Assembly: GCA_021827705.1 (NCBI GenBank)
Contig: JAKAUQ010000027.1
Location: 28,230-92,229, forward strand
Length of the DNA: 64,000 bases
Origin: Actinomycetes bacterium
GTDB lineage: Bacteria > Actinomycetota > Acidimicrobiia > Acidimicrobiales > RAAP-2
Reading direction: 5' to 3'
Shown: positions 1-7,934 of the stretch, piece by piece
How the letters are laid out: every line of letters begins with the position of its first letter
Position numbering within the stretch: position 1 is the first letter of the stretch
Translations under genes and position numbers: made by a program
Notes under the pieces: model-generated
Seen by the model: the letters and a program-made list of their open reading frames with translations, nothing else
What the model was told of the DNA's origin: nothing
Database searches by the model: none

Positions 1-201
1 GTCGTAGCGAGCGGCGCGCGGGGCGATCACCCCGGTGAGGGCCCGGGCGAAGCCCGCCCCCTGGACGTCCAGGGCGGCGCGCCGGTCGTCGTCGAGGTAG
101 GAGGCCAGCAGGTCGCCCAGCAGTCGGTCATCGCTGTAGGGGTCCGCGGGCAGCTCGTCGCGCCAGGCGCGCAGGGCCTGGCGAGCCGTGTCGTAGGTCA
201 T
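1..201 (-). CDS. N-terminal fragment of an unrecognised protein, cut by the window edge
   Basis: An open frame on the minus strand starts at an ATG (201..199) and runs off the left edge, giving about 67 residues beginning MTYDTARQALRAW. The visible part is acidic, soluble and probably helical, with a YLDDDRR stretch. I see no signal peptide, membrane segment or catalytic motif, and I do not recognise the family. A GATACT hexamer lies six bases before the ATG, close to the leaderless -10 pattern used by neighbouring genes. The gene is divergent from the flavocytochrome gene that starts at 326. Confidence 0.5.
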   Translation of the reverse strand, partial: MTYDTARQALRAWRDELPADPYSDDRLLGDLLASYLDDDRRAALDVQGAGFARALTGVIAPRAARYD

Positions 202-313
202 GGAGGCAGTATCGTCCCGCCCGGCCCGGCCCGCCACTCGGCCAGCGCCTGAGAGTTCCTCAGCGGCCAGGAAACCTTGCCGCAGTTCTTCCCCGGCTCT
301 TAGGGAGCCCCGG

Positions 314-319
314 TACCGT
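314..319 (+). promoter_or_regulatory. Leaderless-type -10 element of the flavocytochrome gene
   Basis: TACCGT is followed by exactly six bases and then the GTG at 326. This is the same geometry as at a dozen other starts in the window, and it is the main reason for choosing GTG 326 over the ATG at 200. The ATG at 200 would overlap the divergent gene and add a low-complexity leader. Confidence 0.55.
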
Positions 320-325
320 TCCAGC

Positions 326-1717
326 GTGACTGCGGCCCCGACGACCCACGAGACCCGTCCCGTGTGGGCGCGGCCGGCCACGTCACCGCCGCGACGCTCC
401 CCCCAGCCGCGACCGGCGGTGGTGCGCGGCCTGGTCGCCGTCGCGCTGGTCGGCCTGCTGGGGGTCATCGTCCTGGCCCTGTGGGGCGAGACGGCCGCCA
501 GCCTGGCCGCGCCGGGCGGCTGGTTCCTCGCCGTGGCGCGCCTGTGCGGGCTGACCGGCAGTTTCCTCCTGGTCGCCCAGGTGGTCCTCATGGCCCGCGT
601 CCCGGTCCTGGAGCGCGCCGTGGGCCAGGACCGGCTGTCGCGCTGGCACCGCCACCTCGGCCCCTGGCCGGTGTCGCTGATCTCGGTCCATGTGGTGTCG
701 GTCATCTTCGGCTACGCGGCCATGGATCACACCAGCCCCCTGCACCAGGTGCTGGTCTTCGTCCTGCACTACCCCGACGTCCTGGCCGCGATGGTCGGCT
801 TCGCCCTGCTCGTGATGGCGGCTGTCAGCTCGCATCACCTGGCTCGCCAGCGCCTGCGCTACGAGACCTGGTGGACCGTCCACGTATACGTGTATCTGGC
901 CTTGACCCTGGCGTTCTTCCACCAGATCCGCGTCGGCATCCCCCTGATCACCCACGTGCTGGCCCGTGACGCCTGGATCGGGCTGTGGGCCCTCTTGGCC
1001 CTGACGGTGATCGCCGGCCGCGTGGCCCTGCCGGCGTGGCGCAACGCGCGCCACCAGCTGCGCCTGGCCGAGGTGTCCGAGGTCGCCCCGGGGGTGACCA
1101 GCCTCACGCTGCGCGGGCGCCACCTCGAGGACCTGGCCGTGGCGGGCGGCCAGTTCTTCCAGTGGCGCTTCCTGACCCCGGGGATGTGGTGGCACAGCCA
1201 CCCCTACTCGCTGTCGGCCCTGCCCCAGCCGCCGTACCTGCGCGTGACCGTCAAGGCCCAGGGCCACCAGTCCCGGGCCCTCGCGCACCTGCGTCCCGGG
1301 ACCCGGGTGCTGGCCGAGGGCCCCTACGGCGCCTTCACGCACCACCACCTGGTCACCCGGCGCGCCGTTCTAGTGGGCGCGGGGGTCGGGGTCACCCCCG
1401 TGCGGGCCCTGCTCGAGGACCTGCCCCGCGACGTGGTCGTCACGGTGATCCAGCGCGCCTCGCGCCCCGAGGAGCTGGTCCACGGCGAGGAGATCGCCCT
1501 GCTGGTGGGAGCCCGCGGCGGCCAGTACCACGAGCTGGTGGGCCCGCGCACCAAGGTGCGCTTCGACGCGCGCACGCTGCGGCGCCTGGTGCCCGACATC
1601 GCCCAGCGGGACCTGTTCGTGTGCGGACCGGCCGGGTTCGCCGACGTCGTCGTTGACGCGGCCCGGCGCGCCGGGGTCGCCCCCGAGCGCGTCCACCTCG
1701 AGGCCTTCGCGTTCTAG
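326..1717 (+). CDS. Ferric reductase-like membrane flavocytochrome (FAD/NAD-binding oxidoreductase)
   Basis: A protein of 463 residues. The N-terminal half carries about six hydrophobic segments with histidines spaced as in ferric-reductase/NADPH-oxidase haem domains, for example SRWHRH, ISVHVV, WWTVHVY and FFHQI. The C-terminal half is a ferredoxin-reductase module: an HPYSLSA FAD-binding motif, an AEGPYGAFT motif, a GAGVGVTPVRALL nucleotide-binding loop and a terminal VCGPAGF motif. By family it would move electrons from cytosolic NAD(P)H through FAD and membrane haems to an acceptor outside. The following genes encode an FMN-binding protein and ApbE, which suggests that the acceptor is a covalently flavinylated extracytoplasmic protein. 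The start is inferred from the -10 element at 314. Confidence 0.82.
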   Translation: MTAAPTTHETRPVWARPATSPPRRSPQPRPAVVRGLVAVALVGLLGVIVLALWGETAASLAAPGGWFLAVARLCGLTGSFLLVAQVVLMARVPVLERAVGQDRLSRWHRHLGPWPVSLISVHVVSVIFGYAAMDHTSPLHQVLVFVLHYPDVLAAMVGFALLVMAAVSSHHLARQRLRYETWWTVHVYVYLALTLAFFHQIRVGIPLITHVLARDAWIGLWALLALTVIAGRVALPAWRNARHQLRLAEVSEVAPGVTSLTLRGRHLEDLAVAGGQFFQWRFLTPGMWWHSHPYSLSALPQPPYLRVTVKAQGHQSRALAHLRPGTRVLAEGPYGAFTHHHLVTRRAVLVGAGVGVTPVRALLEDLPRDVVVTVIQRASRPEELVHGEEIALLVGARGGQYHELVGPRTKVRFDARTLRRLVPDIAQRDLFVCGPAGFADVVVDAARRAGVAPERVHLEAFAF

Positions 1718-1727
1718 GAGGTTGAGC

Positions 1728-2213
1728 ATGCGACGCGCTCCTTGGGTCCTGGCTGGCACGGTCGCCGGCCTGTTCGGCATCCTCTCGTTCCGCTCGAGCC
1801 CCCAGAAGATCACCCTCTCGACCCTGCCGACGACCTCGGCCCCCGCCACAGCCAGCACCCCGGCGAGCGGCAGCCCGAGCGGCGCCACCGTCGGGCCCGC
1901 CGCGCCCACGACGTCGACCGCCAGTGGCGGCGTGGTCAGCGCGACCGGGCCGCTGGTCAACTACTTCTACGGCGTGCTCTCGGTGCGTGTGACGGCTGCT
2001 AGCGGCCACATCACCAAGATCGCCATCGCCTCGCTCTCCGACGGCGCCTACGCCTACTCGCACTACGTCGACAGCGTCTCGCTGCCCATGCTGATAAAGC
2101 AGGCCATGGCTGCTCAAAGCGCCAAGATCCAGGGCGTCTCGGGAGCCAGCTACACCAGCGCCGGGTTCGCCCAGTCGCTCCAGGGGGCGCTGAGCTCCCT
2201 CAAGCTGTCGTGA
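1728..2213 (+). CDS. Exported FMN-binding domain protein (ApbE substrate candidate)
   Basis: A protein of 161 residues with a short N-terminal hydrophobic segment (about 5-20), a Ser/Thr/Pro/Ala-rich linker (about 30-70) and an FMN-binding domain like that of RnfG and NqrC (about 72-160). The flavinylation motif appears as SGASYTS at 138-144. In well-studied members the acceptor is the Thr of SGAT, but here that position is Ser141. An AGGAG Shine-Dalgarno sequence lies just after the stop of the flavocytochrome gene. The 3' end overlaps the apbE start by GTGA, so the three genes form one coupled unit. The likely role is to receive electrons on the outer face of the membrane. Confidence 0.82.
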   Translation: MRRAPWVLAGTVAGLFGILSFRSSPQKITLSTLPTTSAPATASTPASGSPSGATVGPAAPTTSTASGGVVSATGPLVNYFYGVLSVRVTAASGHITKIAIASLSDGAYAYSHYVDSVSLPMLIKQAMAAQSAKIQGVSGASYTSAGFAQSLQGALSSLKLS

Positions 2214-2986
2214 GCAGCGCGGGGCACCGCCGCGTCGAGGCGATGGGGACGACCGTGACCCTCGACCTGTTCGGTGAGGGCCTCGACGGCGTGGTCGACA
2301 CCCTCGCGGCGCGCGCGGCCGCGACGCTGCGCCAGATCGACCGGACCTTCTCGACCTACCGCGAGGACAGCCCGCTCAGCCGCCTGCGCCGCGGCGCGGC
2401 GACGCTGGCCGAGATGCCCCCCGAGGTGCCCCGGGTACTCGACGCCTGCCGTGAGGCCCACCGCCTCTCGGGCGGCTGGTTCGACCCCTGGCACCTGCCC
2501 GGAGGCGTCGACCCGACCGGCTACGTGAAGGGGTGGGCGGCCGGCCGCGCCCTGGAGGAGCTGCGCCACCCCCAGGTCGTCGGGGCGCTGGTCAACGCCG
2601 CAGGCGACCTGGCGTCCTTCGGCGACCTGGACGGGGAGCCCTTCCGCATCGGCATCGCGGATCCCGGGAACCCGGGGGCGCTGATCGGCGTGGTAGCGCT
2701 CACCGGGGCCCTGGCCACCTCGGGGACGGCCGAGCAGTCCGGACACCTGATCGACCCCTTTGCCCACACCGCGACCGCGCGGGCCGTCTCGGCCAGCGTG
2801 TCCGGACCCGATCCGGGCCTCTGCGACGCCCTGGCCACGGCCCTGGCGGTCGGCGGCGCCGAGGTGCTCGCGCGTCTCGAGGCCCTCGAGGGCTACGACG
2901 GCCTCATCATCGACGCCGGCGGCTCCTGGCGCGCGACCACGGGGTTCCCCTGGGTCGAGTCACCTCCGGCCCGCCTCAGTCGCTGA
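2210..2986 (+). CDS. apbE: ApbE-family FAD:protein FMN transferase
   Basis: A protein of 258 residues. ApbE enzymes use FAD as donor and attach FMN through a phosphoester bond to Thr or Ser of extracytoplasmic proteins. Visible family features are the N-terminal EAMGTTVTL strand, FSTYREDSPLSRL, the GYVKGWAA segment, NAAGDL, ATSGT, HLIDP and the C-terminal DALATAL region. No lipobox or obvious signal peptide is present, so the route to its substrate is unclear, though cytosolic action before export cannot be excluded. The GTG start overlaps the stop of the FMN-binding gene by four bases, which makes that protein the obvious substrate. No further gene follows on this strand. Confidence 0.85.
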   Translation: MSSAGHRRVEAMGTTVTLDLFGEGLDGVVDTLAARAAATLRQIDRTFSTYREDSPLSRLRRGAATLAEMPPEVPRVLDACREAHRLSGGWFDPWHLPGGVDPTGYVKGWAAGRALEELRHPQVVGALVNAAGDLASFGDLDGEPFRIGIADPGNPGALIGVVALTGALATSGTAEQSGHLIDPFAHTATARAVSASVSGPDPGLCDALATALAVGGAEVLARLEALEGYDGLIIDAGGSWRATTGFPWVESPPARLSR

Positions 2987-3467
2987 GCGCCGCAGCGATC
3001 GTGGTCACGATCCCCGTGACCGAGACAGTCGTCCGGTCCTCGACGACGTCGGCCGGCGGCCCGGGGGCTGTGCGGTGTGATCGAGCGCACGATACAACCG
3101 TCCAGTTCGTAGAGGATCTCCTGGCTCATCTCGGCAGCGATTCGGACGCCCCCGTCCAGCGCTCCGGGCAGTGGCGCGGCCCCGCCCCGGGGGCGGACGC
3201 ACGTCGACATCTCGCCGAGGGCACGTCGGTTTCCGTCTGGACCGCCGCGGACCGGCGGTGCATCCAGCGAAGCCTCAACTCCGGTCCCCACGCCACCTTC
3301 GCCACCCGGACACCACTGGGGAAACGCACCGGGATCCCTGCGTTGACCGGTTGCAACCACCCTTCACACCGAGACCGGAGTCCGGCCGGCCGCCCCATGA
3401 GGGCCGGGGTCGGCGCGGTCTCGATGCCGCCCCGGGGTGGGGCTGGGCCGGTCCGGTCGTTCACGGG
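2987..3467. other. 481-base intergenic region without a supportable gene
   Basis: Open frames exist on both strands, but none has a promoter, a Shine-Dalgarno sequence or a recognisable domain. The base composition is more mixed than in the flanking genes. The only ordered element is a near-perfect palindrome at 2997-3012, directly after the apbE stop. The region may be a decayed gene or a spacer. Confidence 0.5.
2997..3012. repeat. Palindrome GATCGTG-GT-CACGATC
   Basis: Seven-base perfect arms flank a 2-base centre, eleven bases after the apbE stop codon. It has no T-run, so it is not a classical terminator. The size suits a dimeric regulator site, but no promoter is evident next to it. Confidence 0.4.
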
Positions 3468-4715
3468 CTATTTGCCCCAGGCCGGCTTCGGGTAGAGCAC
3501 CTTGACCGAGTTGGGATCACCGACCGGGTTCACCTGGACGAGCTTGGCTCCCTGCCACTGAAAGGTGAAGGCCGTCGGCTCGGTGTTCTGCCCCAGCGCG
3601 TTGAAGTTCACGGATCCTTGGACCGACTGCAGCGTCACGCCCGAGTGCAGGAACGCGATGATCTTCTGGTTGTTGAACCCGCCGGTCGCCAGGACCGCCT
3701 GGGCCACGACCTGCCCGACCGCGAAGGCCTCGGCCACGCCGCTGCTCACCTGAAAGGCCGTGCCGCCATAGCGCTTGACGTACTGGCTCACCATCGTGCT
3801 GCTGAGCGAGTTGGCCGATCCGGCGTACCAGGCGTTGGGCACCATCACGCCGTTGGCGTTCTTAGGACCCACCGACTTGAGGAACGCGGCTGCCTGGTTG
3901 GGACCGCCCGTGGCGATGAACACCTTGGGCGAGAAGCGCAACCGCTCGAAGGCCCGCACGAATGCCGAAACGGTGGGCACGTTGAGCGATCCCAGCACCA
4001 CCACCTGGGGCCGGGAGGCCGCGACGGCGTGCGCGAGGGACGCGTAGTTGGTGGCCCTGGCCGAGAACACGTGTCTGTAGACGACCCTGACGTGCGCATG
4101 ACGCAGCACGGGCTCGATGGTCGTGACCTGGGGCTCGGTGCCCGGGTTGTTGGACGTGACGAAGGCCACCGTCTTGGGCCGCTGGGCCGGGGGCAGGCTC
4201 GTCACCCACGTGGCGAAGGGCATCAGGGCATCGGCGACCGGGAGCGACACGTCAAAGAGGTTGTGCAGCCGCGCCCGAAAGACGCTGGGGGACCCGCCCG
4301 CCCCCTCGACGAGGGCGTAGCCGTAGGCCGAGACAGCCTGGGCCGCCCGCAGCGACAGCAGCGACGAGAAGGGGCCGAACGTGAGGGCCACGTGGTCGTT
4401 GGCAATCAGGTCTCGGTAGTTGGCCACGACCTGCGTGGGTCTTGAGGCGTCCGACTTGATGTCCAGCACGACACGGCGGCCGAGCAGCCCGCCCGTGCGA
4501 TTGATGTCCGTCTGCCAGAGCTGGTAGCCCTGCTGGAGGGCCCGCCCGCCAGCCGAGAACGCGCCGGACAAGGAGAGCGAGATCCCGATCCTGACGGGCC
4601 CTACGGCGTGGCTGCGGGCCGAGGCCCCACTCGCGCTGACGGTCGTCACCCAAGAGGCCCCCGCCAGCGACGTCGCACTCAGAATCCGCAGATACCTGCG
4701 ACTTGCGCCATTCAT
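3468..4715 (-). CDS. Periplasmic binding protein of the branched-chain amino-acid ABC type (Peripla_BP_6)
   Basis: A protein of 415 residues with an N-terminal signal peptide (RYLRILSATSLAGASW region) and the start of a type I periplasmic fold (RIGISLSLSGAFSAGG). Typical later motifs are DASRPTQVVANYRDLIA, GPFSS and FIATGGPNQAAAFLK. Such proteins bind amino acids or other small organic solutes outside the membrane and deliver them to LivHMGF-type permeases. None of those partners is in this window, so it is an orphan. The start is the ATG at 4715, preceded by AGGGGGA. The longer frame upstream lacks a ribosome site. The substrate cannot be told from sequence. Confidence 0.83.
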   Translation of the reverse strand: MNGASRRYLRILSATSLAGASWVTTVSASGASARSHAVGPVRIGISLSLSGAFSAGGRALQQGYQLWQTDINRTGGLLGRRVVLDIKSDASRPTQVVANYRDLIANDHVALTFGPFSSLLSLRAAQAVSAYGYALVEGAGGSPSVFRARLHNLFDVSLPVADALMPFATWVTSLPPAQRPKTVAFVTSNNPGTEPQVTTIEPVLRHAHVRVVYRHVFSARATNYASLAHAVAASRPQVVVLGSLNVPTVSAFVRAFERLRFSPKVFIATGGPNQAAAFLKSVGPKNANGVMVPNAWYAGSANSLSSTMVSQYVKRYGGTAFQVSSGVAEAFAVGQVVAQAVLATGGFNNQKIIAFLHSGVTLQSVQGSVNFNALGQNTEPTAFTFQWQGAKLVQVNPVGDPNSVKVLYPKPAWGK

Positions 4716-5039
4716 ATTCCCCCTAGGTCGTGGGCACAGCGGATCCCTCTGGCCGCGCCGCTCGCTCGTCGAGCAGCGCGGCACTCTAATGAGGGGCGTC
4801 GGGGCAAGCAACGTCACGTCCCGTGACTTTCCTTCGAGGATCAGTTATAACAAAGGGGGTCACTCCTGGAGGGCCACCAGATGAGATTTACCTCCAAGGT
4901 GGCCCTGGCCCCAGACTCGCGGCGCCAATGCGTGGGTTGCCTCCTGGGCAGAAGTCCCTGGTGTCAGGGGGCCACCCTCGACCCCCCAGTGCTGCCAAGA
5001 GCGCCTATCGCTATCGATGCCACCGGGAGGTGGCCAGTC

Positions 5040-5191
5040 TGCTGGTTGAGACGCCCATCGCCAACCAGGGGCCGTGTTTCGCGGCCCACGCGGTGACGGG
5101 CTTCGCCATCGCCCGGATCTGGTACGCGCTGCTTGTCGGCCCGATCGCCCGGGTGGGCGAGAAGAACCTCGCGGTGTCCGCCGAGAACTGA
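5040..5191 (+). pseudogene. Possible C-terminal remnant of a TetR-family gene
   Basis: The plus-strand frame ending at 5191 encodes ARIWYALLVGPIARVGEKN. This resembles TRLWYALFFGQVSLGGEGH near the end of the intact TetR protein encoded just downstream (5296-5901). No helix-turn-helix part is visible before it, and the upstream frame looks non-coding. It reads as a decayed partial copy of the neighbouring gene or of a related regulator. The match is short, so the call is tentative. Confidence 0.4.
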
Positions 5192-5283
5192 CGGCGCGCC
5201 CACGAGGTCCGGGCCGACGCGGTGGTGCGTCCAGACTGACCAAGGTCCCGGCCGACGCGCCCGGCGCCCCGTGACCTCGTGGC

Positions 5284-5289
5284 TAGCCT
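5284..5289 (+). promoter_or_regulatory. Leaderless-type -10 element of the TetR gene
   Basis: TAGCCT, six bases, then the GTG start at 5296. No Shine-Dalgarno sequence is present. Confidence 0.55.
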
Positions 5290-5295
5290 GCTGCG

Positions 5296-5901
5296 GTGAC
5301 CCAGGACCGTATCCTCGAGGCCTCGGTGCGCGAGCTCGACGAGCACGGCGTGACCTCCTACCGCATCAAGCGCGTCGCCGAGCGCGCTCGCGTCTCGGTC
5401 TCCTTGCTCTACGCGTACTTCGAGGACCGCGAGTCCCTGGTCGCCGAGAGCGTGGTGGCTCGCTACCGGCGCGCGGTGGTGCCCGCGGCCGAGCACTTCG
5501 CGCGACCGCTGCGCGCGGTAGCCACCCGAGACGAGCTGCGCCGGGCGCTGTTCGAGCTGATCGACCGGTCCCAGCGACCCGAGCACGTCCTCGTCCACCG
5601 CGTGCGTCTCGAGAGCCTGGCCTTCGCCCAGCACAACGCCCGGGCGGCCGCCGGCATCGAGGCGGCCCAGCACGAGGCGGGCACGATCCTGGTCGGCGCG
5701 GTCCAGCCGCTGGTCGACCACGGGCTGATCTCGCCGGGGATCGATGCCGTGAGCTTCACGCGTCTGTGGTACGCACTGTTCTTCGGCCAGGTGTCCCTGG
5801 GCGGCGAGGGTCATCCCCTGGCCCAGACCCCCGTGGCCTGGAGCCGCTCCCTACGCGCCCTGGTCGACGTCGTGGCGCGACCGCAGATGGCGAGGGCCTA
5901 G
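5296..5901 (+). CDS. TetR/AcrR-family transcriptional regulator
   Basis: A protein of 201 residues. The N-terminal part (about 1-50) has the TetR helix-turn-helix, with RILEASVRELDEHG followed by IKRVAERARVSVSLLYAYF, and the rest is the helical ligand-binding and dimer domain. TetR proteins usually repress an adjacent or divergent gene until a small ligand binds. Here the only close neighbour is the convergent membrane-protein gene, whose 3' end overlaps this one by 51 bases, so the target is not obvious. The GTG start is set by the TAGCCT element six bases upstream. Confidence 0.85.
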   Translation: MTQDRILEASVRELDEHGVTSYRIKRVAERARVSVSLLYAYFEDRESLVAESVVARYRRAVVPAAEHFARPLRAVATRDELRRALFELIDRSQRPEHVLVHRVRLESLAFAQHNARAAAGIEAAQHEAGTILVGAVQPLVDHGLISPGIDAVSFTRLWYALFFGQVSLGGEGHPLAQTPVAWSRSLRALVDVVARPQMARA

Positions 5902-6486
5902 CGGGACGACGACGTCGACCCACGCGTAGAGGCTGAGGGCGTAGCCGAGCGCGTAGACGGACTCGCCCACGAGCAGCATCGGGAAGTGCCAGTCGGGCAG
6001 CGAGGCCGCCGCGACGATCCCGCCCACCAGCTGGAACGAGAAGAGCGCCACGCGCGGGAGCGTCGCCCCGCGGCGCACCAGGGCGAGGGTGCTGGCCAGC
6101 TGGGCCAGGGCCACCACGACGCCGACGGTCATGTGGGACCAGTTGAGGAACTCCCCCTGGTTGTAGGGCGTGATCAGCAGGGCCAGCAGGCCCACGGCCA
6201 CCACCCGCGCCCCGAGGAAGAGGATCGCCGGGCCGCCGTGGCGGGCGAACCACTGGCCCACGCGCCACAGGCCGACCGCCGCGGTGCCGTAGCCCACAAC
6301 CACCAGCGCGATGGTGGGCCCGTACACCCCGTAGAAGGAGATGCCGTCGTTTTGGGCGGTGTAGGAGGCGTCGATCAGGACGCAGACGACCAGCGCGACG
6401 AAGAACACCCCCTGGGTCGCCAGCATCCAGCGGCGCACCTCACGCGTGGGCGCCACGGCGACCCGTCGGGAGGCGGGCCCGGTCAC
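5851..6486 (-). CDS. Multi-pass membrane protein of unknown function
   Basis: A protein of 211 residues with about six hydrophobic segments, for example GVFFVALVVCVLI, TIALVVVGYGTAAVGLW, LGARVVAVGLLALLI and TVGVVVALAQLASTLALV. I do not recognise the family. The GTG start overlaps the stop of the pyrophosphatase gene as GTGA, so the two are co-transcribed and probably translationally coupled. Its 3' end runs 51 bases into the end of the convergent TetR gene, a long overlap that could allow antisense interference. Confidence 0.65.
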   Translation of the reverse strand: MTGPASRRVAVAPTREVRRWMLATQGVFFVALVVCVLIDASYTAQNDGISFYGVYGPTIALVVVGYGTAAVGLWRVGQWFARHGGPAILFLGARVVAVGLLALLITPYNQGEFLNWSHMTVGVVVALAQLASTLALVRRGATLPRVALFSFQLVGGIVAAASLPDWHFPMLLVGESVYALGYALSLYAWVDVVVPLGPRHLRSRHDVDQGA

Positions 6487-6968
6487 GCCCCCGCGAAGCG
6501 CTGGCGAGCGTTGGCGAGCTCGGCCAGGGCCTCGTCACGGCCGACCCACTGCTCCACCTTCATCCACTTGCCCTCGTCGAGGTCCTTGTAGACGGTGAAG
6601 AAGTGGCTGATGCGGTCCAGCACGTCGCGGGGCACGTCGCCCAGGTCGGTGGCTGCCTTCCAGCGCGGATCGTAGGTCGGGACCGCCAGGAGCTTCTCGT
6701 CGGGGCCGTGCTCGTCGGTCATGATGCACATGGCCAGGATCTTGACCTCGATCTGGCACCCCGGGAAGGTGGGGTACTCGGTGAGGACCAGGACGTCCAG
6801 CGGGTCGCCGTCGCCGCCCAGGGTGTCGGGGACGAAGCCGTACTCGGCGGGGTAGCCCATCGACACGATGAGATGGCGATCCAGGCTGATCGCGTGGGTC
6901 TCGTGGTTGTACTCGTACTTGTTCTGGCTCCCCCGGGGGATCTCGACGACGACCGTCACGCTGTCCAT
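6483..6968 (-). CDS. ppa: Inorganic pyrophosphatase, family I
   Basis: A protein of 161 residues, typical of bacterial family I soluble pyrophosphatases. It hydrolyses diphosphate to two phosphates and so pulls biosynthetic reactions forward in the cytosol. Signature parts are EIPRGSQNKYEYNHE near the start, YGFVPDTLGGDGDPLDVLVL with the metal-binding aspartates, and EGKWMKVEQW near the end. The ATG at 6968 has a good AAGGAG site and a TACGAT hexamer upstream. The long frame extending to 7496 is antisense to the next gene and is not used. The gene is followed by a coupled membrane-protein gene. Confidence 0.93.
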   Translation of the reverse strand: MDSVTVVVEIPRGSQNKYEYNHETHAISLDRHLIVSMGYPAEYGFVPDTLGGDGDPLDVLVLTEYPTFPGCQIEVKILAMCIMTDEHGPDEKLLAVPTYDPRWKAATDLGDVPRDVLDRISHFFTVYKDLDEGKWMKVEQWVGRDEALAELANARQRFAGA

Positions 6969-7079
6969 GTCGCTCCTTTTGGCACTGCGGCCATCGTAGT
7001 CAGGGTCACCCAGTTCGAGGACCCCGCGCCGGGCTCCTAGACTCGAGGGGCCACGAGGCGAGGTGACAGGGAGGTCCCG

Positions 7080-7934
7080 ATGGATCGCGTCGGAGTCGTT
7101 GGGTGCGGGCTGATGGGCTCGGGGATCGCGGAGGTGGCCGCCCGGGCGGGCGCCGACGTCGTGGTGATCGAGCGCAACGCCGAGGCGCTCGCCGCCGGGG
7201 TCGCGCGCATCGAGAGGTCGCTCACGCGCGCCGTCGCGGCGGGCAAACTGCCCGAGGACGACGCCAACCGCGCCCGCGGCCACCTCAGCTTCTCGGAGGA
7301 CTTCACGCGCCTGCACGACCGCGAGCTGGTCGTCGAGGCGGTCGCCGAGGACGAGGCCACCAAGCTGCAGGTGTTCCAGCGTCTCGACGCCGTGGTGACC
7401 GACCCGGGGGCGATCCTGGCGACCAACACGTCGTCGATCCCGATCATCAAGCTGGCCATGGCCACCAAGCGGCCCGAGCAGGTCATCGGCATGCACTTCT
7501 TCAACCCGGTGCCGGTGCTCAAGCTCGTCGAGGTCATCTCCTCACTGCTGACCAGCCCCGAGACCACGGCCCGCGTGCGCGAGTACGCGACGACGACGCT
7601 GGGCAAGAAGGTGATCAGCTCGCCCGACCGCGCGGGCTTCGTGGTCAACGCCCTGCTCATCCCCTACCTGCTCTCGGCCATCCGCATGCTGGAGTCGGGC
7701 TTCGCCAGCGCCGAGGACATCGACACGGGCATGGTCGTGGGCTGCGCCCACCCGATGGGTCCCCTGGCCCTCACCGACCTGATCGGCCTGGACACGACGC
7801 TGGCGGTCGCCGACTCCCTCTACGCGGAGTTCAAGGAGTCGCACCTGGCCCCGCCACCGCTGCTGTCGCGCATGGTCCAGGCCGGGCTGCTCGGGCGCAA
7901 GTCGGGACAGGGCTTCTTCGCGTATCGCGCCTAG
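7080..7934 (+). CDS. 3-hydroxybutyryl-CoA (3-hydroxyacyl-CoA) dehydrogenase
   Basis: A single-function dehydrogenase of 284 residues that interconverts 3-hydroxyacyl-CoA and 3-oxoacyl-CoA with NAD(P). It shows the Rossmann loop GCGLMGSGIAEVAA at the start, NTSSIPI, the active-site segment GMHFFNPVPVLKLVEV (catalytic His) and the C-terminal dimer domain with DLIGLDT. The start has a GGGAGG Shine-Dalgarno sequence. Its TAG stop abuts the ATG of purU (TAGATG), so the two are one transcript although their pathways differ. It may serve butyrate or polyhydroxybutyrate metabolism, or beta-oxidation. Confidence 0.9.
   Translation: MDRVGVVGCGLMGSGIAEVAARAGADVVVIERNAEALAAGVARIERSLTRAVAAGKLPEDDANRARGHLSFSEDFTRLHDRELVVEAVAEDEATKLQVFQRLDAVVTDPGAILATNTSSIPIIKLAMATKRPEQVIGMHFFNPVPVLKLVEVISSLLTSPETTARVREYATTTLGKKVISSPDRAGFVVNALLIPYLLSAIRMLESGFASAEDIDTGMVVGCAHPMGPLALTDLIGLDTTLAVADSLYAEFKESHLAPPPLLSRMVQAGLLGRKSGQGFFAYRA

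Larger units (their letters stand above)
4716..5295. other. 580-base region between the binding protein and TetR genes, mostly without function
   Basis: The region holds the upstream sequence of the binding-protein gene, a possible degraded TetR fragment (about 5040-5191) and the leaderless promoter of the intact TetR gene at 5284-5289. No complete gene is convincing. Confidence 0.5.

Noticed and set aside
200..325. ATG at 200 as start of the flavocytochrome gene
   Set aside because: It would overlap the divergent gene start and add 42 low-complexity residues; GTG 326 has a well-placed TACCGT.
2987..3467. Small genes in the spacer after apbE
   Set aside because: Frames on both strands lack promoters, ribosome sites and recognisable sequence features.
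3171..4445. Plus-strand open frame of 424 codons opposite the binding-protein gene
   Set aside because: A high-GC shadow; the minus strand encodes a clear periplasmic binding protein.
6969..7496. Upstream extension of the pyrophosphatase frame to 337 residues
   Set aside because: It is antisense to the dehydrogenase gene, has no promoter, and the family length and Shine-Dalgarno sequence fix the start at 6968.
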